NCBI GenBank assembly: GCA_009698045.1 | Contig: WLRE01000049.1 | Span: forward strand, 1 to 9,445 | DNA length: 9,445 nt | Direction of reading: 5' to 3' | DNA from: Actinomycetota bacterium | Lineage (GTDB): Bacteria; Actinomycetota; Actinomycetes; Nanopelagicales; Nanopelagicaceae | Shown: piece after piece, positions 7,180 to 9,445 of the stretch | Position numbering within the stretch: the stretch's first letter is position 1 | Layout of the letters: each line of letters starts with the position of its first letter | Made by a program: the position numbers and the translations under genes | Notes under the pieces: model-generated | Told to the model about the DNA's origin: nothing | What the model saw: the letters and a program-made list of their open reading frames with translations, nothing else | Database searches by the model: none

Positions 7180-7207
7180 AGTCTAAGCGGAAAGTTCTCC
7201 GTGTCAA
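7180..7207 (-). promoter_or_regulatory. Promoter of the enolase-superfamily gene
   Basis: A perfect -35 TTGACA (7202-7207) is followed, after 16 bases, by TAGACT (7180-7185), which fits the actinobacterial TANNNT -10. The start point would be near 7173, inside the operator, leaving a leader of about 35 bases with the AGGGGG ribosome site. This is the best promoter in the window. Confidence 0.6.
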
Positions 7208-7214
7208 TATGGCC

Positions 7215-7244
7215 CTGGAAATCTTTTCTGGAAATTATTTCCAG
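7215..7244. promoter_or_regulatory. Perfect 17-bp palindrome plus an extra half-site upstream of the regulator gene
   Basis: CTGGAAAT (7228-7235), one T, then ATTTCCAG (7237-7244) is a perfect inverted repeat. The same CTGGAAAT occurs again at 7215-7222, 13 bases upstream in direct orientation. CTGGAAA also begins the operator at 7164-7170. The cluster sits between the two divergent genes and is a good candidate for autoregulation by the LacI-family protein. The palindrome has an odd centre without CG, so its spacing differs by one from the 12-bp sites. Confidence 0.5.
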
Positions 7245-7273
7245 TTTCTATTCTTATTCCCTCCGCTCAGGAC

Positions 7274-7279
7274 TAACCT
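7274..7279 (+). promoter_or_regulatory. Possible -10 box for a leaderless regulator transcript
   Basis: TAACCT (TANNNT) ends 8 bases before the ATG at 7288, which has no well-placed Shine-Dalgarno (AGGA is 15 bases away). The -35 candidate TTCTTA at 7251-7256, 17 bases upstream, matches TTGACA at only three positions. Confidence 0.3.
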
Positions 7280-7287
7280 CGCTGACC

Positions 7288-8295
7288 ATGGGAAAGAATC
7301 GAATCACGATTCACGATGTGGCAGCAAAAGCTGGCGTCGCAATTTCCAGTGTTTCTAGAGTTCTCTCCGGCCATCTCGACGTTTCAGAGAAGATGCGCGC
7401 CAAAGTTGAATCGGCAGTTGCTGAGCTTGGGTACGAACCAGATCATCTTGCTCAATCTCTGCGTAAGGGAGCTACCAACACCATCGGATTTATGATTCGC
7501 GACATTACCAATCCACTCTTCTCTATCGTTGCTCAGAGCGCTGAACATGAATTGCGCAAAGCTGGCTATTCCATGATTTTGATAAATTCCCATGGTGATT
7601 TAGAAGCTGAAAAAGAAAATTTCGCACTCTTTAAAAGACGACGCATTGATGGCGTCATTGCTTCTCTCGTCTCTGAAGATTCTCCTTATGTGCGCAATAC
7701 AATTAGTGAATTAGGTTCGCCAGTAGTCCTGCTCGACCGCGAGGTCACCGGTCTCAATGCAAGTGCTGTGATTTGCGACCATGCAAGTGGCGTAAAACAT
7801 GCCACCGCCGATCTCATTAAGAATGGCTTCTCTAGAATTGCTTTTGTTTCAGGGCGAAAAGATGTATTCATCTCTCGAAATAGAATTAAGGGTTATGAAG
7901 AAGCACTAAGTGAAGCAAGGATCAAAGTAGATGAAAATCTGATTCGGCTTGGAAAATTTGGTGAAGATTTTGCTTATGAGCAGACGAAGGATCTCTTTTC
8001 TGGCAAAGGAGCGCCTGACGCTTTAATAACCGGTGGTATTGGTGCTTCCACTGGAGCGCTGCGCGCTTTGAAAGAGTTGAAGATTAAACCAGGCAAAGAT
8101 TTAGCATTCGTTGCATTAGATGAATGGCCGATGTTTGATGTGCTTACCGCAGATTTATCCTCGGTTTATCGCGATCCCGAAGAGATGGGCCACCAATCCG
8201 CACGATTAATTCTTGACCTTATTGCAGGTGAAGCCACCGCTCAAGCAGTTGTTCCTACTCTTTATCGCCGACGTGCAAGCAGTAAGAAGGTCTGA
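7288..8295 (+). CDS. LacI-family transcriptional regulator
   Basis: At 335 residues it has the normal LacI/GalR length. The helix-turn-helix is at about 6-28 (TIHDVAAKAGV then SSVSRVLSG) and the hinge helix at about 53-60 (HLAQSLRK), with lever residue L58. A sugar-binding-protein-like core follows, starting TNTIGFMIRDITNPLF and including the SRNRIKGYEEAL and VALDEWPMF segments expected around the effector pocket. It should bind DNA as a dimer and release it on binding a sugar or metabolite. The frame extends upstream to 7201, but those 29 residues do not look like the family and overlap the palindrome, so I chose the ATG at 7288. Divergent placement beside an enzyme gene, matching operator-like sites in both control regions, and tight coupling with the next gene point to a local repressor. 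The effector is not known. Confidence 0.93.
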   Translation: MGKNRITIHDVAAKAGVAISSVSRVLSGHLDVSEKMRAKVESAVAELGYEPDHLAQSLRKGATNTIGFMIRDITNPLFSIVAQSAEHELRKAGYSMILINSHGDLEAEKENFALFKRRRIDGVIASLVSEDSPYVRNTISELGSPVVLLDREVTGLNASAVICDHASGVKHATADLIKNGFSRIAFVSGRKDVFISRNRIKGYEEALSEARIKVDENLIRLGKFGEDFAYEQTKDLFSGKGAPDALITGGIGASTGALRALKELKIKPGKDLAFVALDEWPMFDVLTADLSSVYRDPEEMGHQSARLILDLIAGEATAQAVVPTLYRRRASSKKV

Positions 8296-8296
8296 G

Positions 8297-9445
8297 ATGT
8301 CTCAATCTGATATCGGTACGGCGATTTTTGATGAGCTCACAACAACTGAGCCAGCCCTTAATCAGGCTCGGCTGGACGTACTCTTTCAAGATTTTGTTGC
8401 GGGAGCAGTATTAGGAGAACAGCATTACGGAACGCCCACTTCAACGTTGTGCAAAGGAATAACTGAACGCGCAGTTCGCCTAGGTTTATATGCAAGCGCT
8501 CTGGATATGGATGATGTGGATTGGAAAGTTCTGACTCATCCAGGTTCTATTATTTGGCCGGCCGCTATTGCAGTTGGTATTGAATTAAATCTTTCATTAT
8601 CCGAACTCTACAAAGCCGCGTCATACGGATATCGAACAGGTGCGACCACTGCACACTTCTTTGGCGCAACCCATAGAGCAAAATGGCATGTCACTTCAAC
8701 TAGTGGGGCGTTAGCTGCAACTTCTGCGGCGGCTATTGCGCTAGGTCTCACTCCTGATCAACATCGCAACGCATTACATATCTGCGCAGCAAATATCGGC
8801 GGGTCACCACAAGCCGGGTTTGAGCGCAGAGGCGCACCACAAACTAATCGAGCTGCTGCAATCTCTCTAGGAATAACGAGTGCACACGCCGCTCTGCTGG
8901 GCTCTCCTCATATTGAAGATATCTGGAATGGTCCTCGTGGGCTGATTGAAATGTTTAGTCTCGAAGCAACTTCACCTGAGATTTTAGATGGTGTAAGCAC
9001 TGCCGAACTTCGCCTCATTGATACCAACGGTTTTGCCCATTCCGCTGTAACCGCGGCTTGGAAACTTTATGGTCGCGTTAATGAAAAAGTGGATTCGATT
9101 ACTCTCACACTTCCCGCATCTGTTAAAGGAATCCTTGATGCATCCCTTGGTGGTTCTTGGTGGAACAGTGCCTATGCAATCGCAGCGCTATGGGAGTCGG
9201 GCGATCCAACAAATTTGCAGAGCGCATCACACTTCTTATCAAAAATTAGCCTTGAATTTGGAGAGATGCCGATTGGTGCAGGACGAGTATCTGTTCGCAC
9301 TGCAACTGGCGAGCACGAAGAATACGTCGAGCGTGCGCCAGAAGAAATTTCATGGCGAAATATAAAGTGGGGTAAAGCAGGAATCTCTTCTAGTGAAGAG
9401 GCTTACTTGCGATGCTCCAACTTTCCACTAGCTGCACTTCGATAA
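8297..9445 (+). CDS. Short MmgE/PrpD-family protein
   Basis: The 382-residue protein belongs to the MmgE/PrpD family (2-methylcitrate dehydratase, cis-aconitate decarboxylase, iminodisuccinate epimerase). Recognisable pieces are the ALDMDD motif at 68-73, THPG at 80-83 with its family His, the helical stretch KWHVTSTSG near 129-137, and GFAHSAVTAAWKL, matching the His-containing C-terminal motif. Members usually have about 450 residues, so this one is short at the N-terminus and in the C-terminal domain. The region that normally has a conserved Lys reads RRGAPQTNRAAA, apparently without it. The ATG at 8297 lies one base after the regulator's TGA and 6 bases after AAGAAGG, so translation is probably coupled. 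The protein is cytoplasmic. It may dehydrate or isomerise a carboxylic acid from the sugar pathway, but the family is diverse and I do not assign a reaction. Confidence 0.82.
   Translation: MSQSDIGTAIFDELTTTEPALNQARLDVLFQDFVAGAVLGEQHYGTPTSTLCKGITERAVRLGLYASALDMDDVDWKVLTHPGSIIWPAAIAVGIELNLSLSELYKAASYGYRTGATTAHFFGATHRAKWHVTSTSGALAATSAAAIALGLTPDQHRNALHICAANIGGSPQAGFERRGAPQTNRAAAISLGITSAHAALLGSPHIEDIWNGPRGLIEMFSLEATSPEILDGVSTAELRLIDTNGFAHSAVTAAWKLYGRVNEKVDSITLTLPASVKGILDASLGGSWWNSAYAIAALWESGDPTNLQSASHFLSKISLEFGEMPIGAGRVSVRTATGEHEEYVERAPEEISWRNIKWGKAGISSSEEAYLRCSNFPLAALR

Noticed and set aside
7139..7207. TTG start of the enolase-superfamily gene at 7207
   Set aside because: The extra 23 residues do not resemble the family N-terminus, contain the promoter and operator, and the GTG at 7138 has a good ribosome site.
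7201..7287. GTG start of the LacI-family gene at 7201
   Set aside because: LacI proteins start just before the helix-turn-helix; the extra 29 residues are unlike the family and cover the palindrome.
8213..8296. Upstream start of the MmgE/PrpD gene inside the regulator gene
   Set aside because: The ATG at 8297 follows the regulator stop by one base and has AAGAAGG 6 bases upstream.

Overview
This window looks like an accessory carbohydrate-utilisation locus from a bacterium, most likely an actinobacterium of moderate GC. A freshwater acI / Nanopelagicales-type genome is my tentative guess. The basis is a family-level resemblance of the proteins, a monosaccharide ABC system whose binding protein has a plain type I signal, tightly packed genes, and two genes whose starts sit just behind a -10-like box with no good Shine-Dalgarno. 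Taxonomy is inference; GC was judged by eye, not counted.

Layout. Positions 1-4678 (minus strand) hold one four-gene operon, read from right to left: a secreted sugar-binding protein (3665-4678), a two-domain sugar ABC ATPase (2119-3609), a RbsC-type permease (1118-2104), and an L-arabinose isomerase-like enzyme that runs off the left edge (1-1114). Positions 4679-4866 form a divergent control region. An intracellular SGNH/GDSL esterase reads rightward (4867-6009) and meets, tail to tail with one base between the stops, a leftward enolase-superfamily (mandelate racemase subgroup) enzyme (6011-7138). A second divergent control region (7139-7287) separates that enzyme from a LacI-family regulator (7288-8295). 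The regulator is followed one base later by a short MmgE/PrpD-family protein (8297-9445), whose stop codon is the last triplet of the window.

How the parts may work together (inference). The ABC system imports a sugar or sugar derivative. The esterase, which lacks a signal peptide, could remove an acyl group inside the cell. The isomerase-like protein, the enolase-superfamily enzyme (probably a sugar-acid dehydratase) and the MmgE/PrpD protein would process it further. The LacI-family protein is probably the local repressor. The best regulatory evidence is that both divergent regions carry the same 10-bp block CGTGTCAATA (a TTGACA -35 box read on the minus strand) together with 12-bp operator-like sites that match at 11 of 12 positions, GGAAACGATTCC (7166-7177) and the opposite-strand reading of 4761-4772. 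A perfect 17-bp palindrome with the same CTGGAAA half-site precedes the regulator gene. The substrate cannot be named from sequence alone.

I saw no RNA genes, CRISPR arrays, insertion sequences or intrinsic terminators. No gene-free stretch exceeds 300 bases; the longest is 188 bases (4679-4866).
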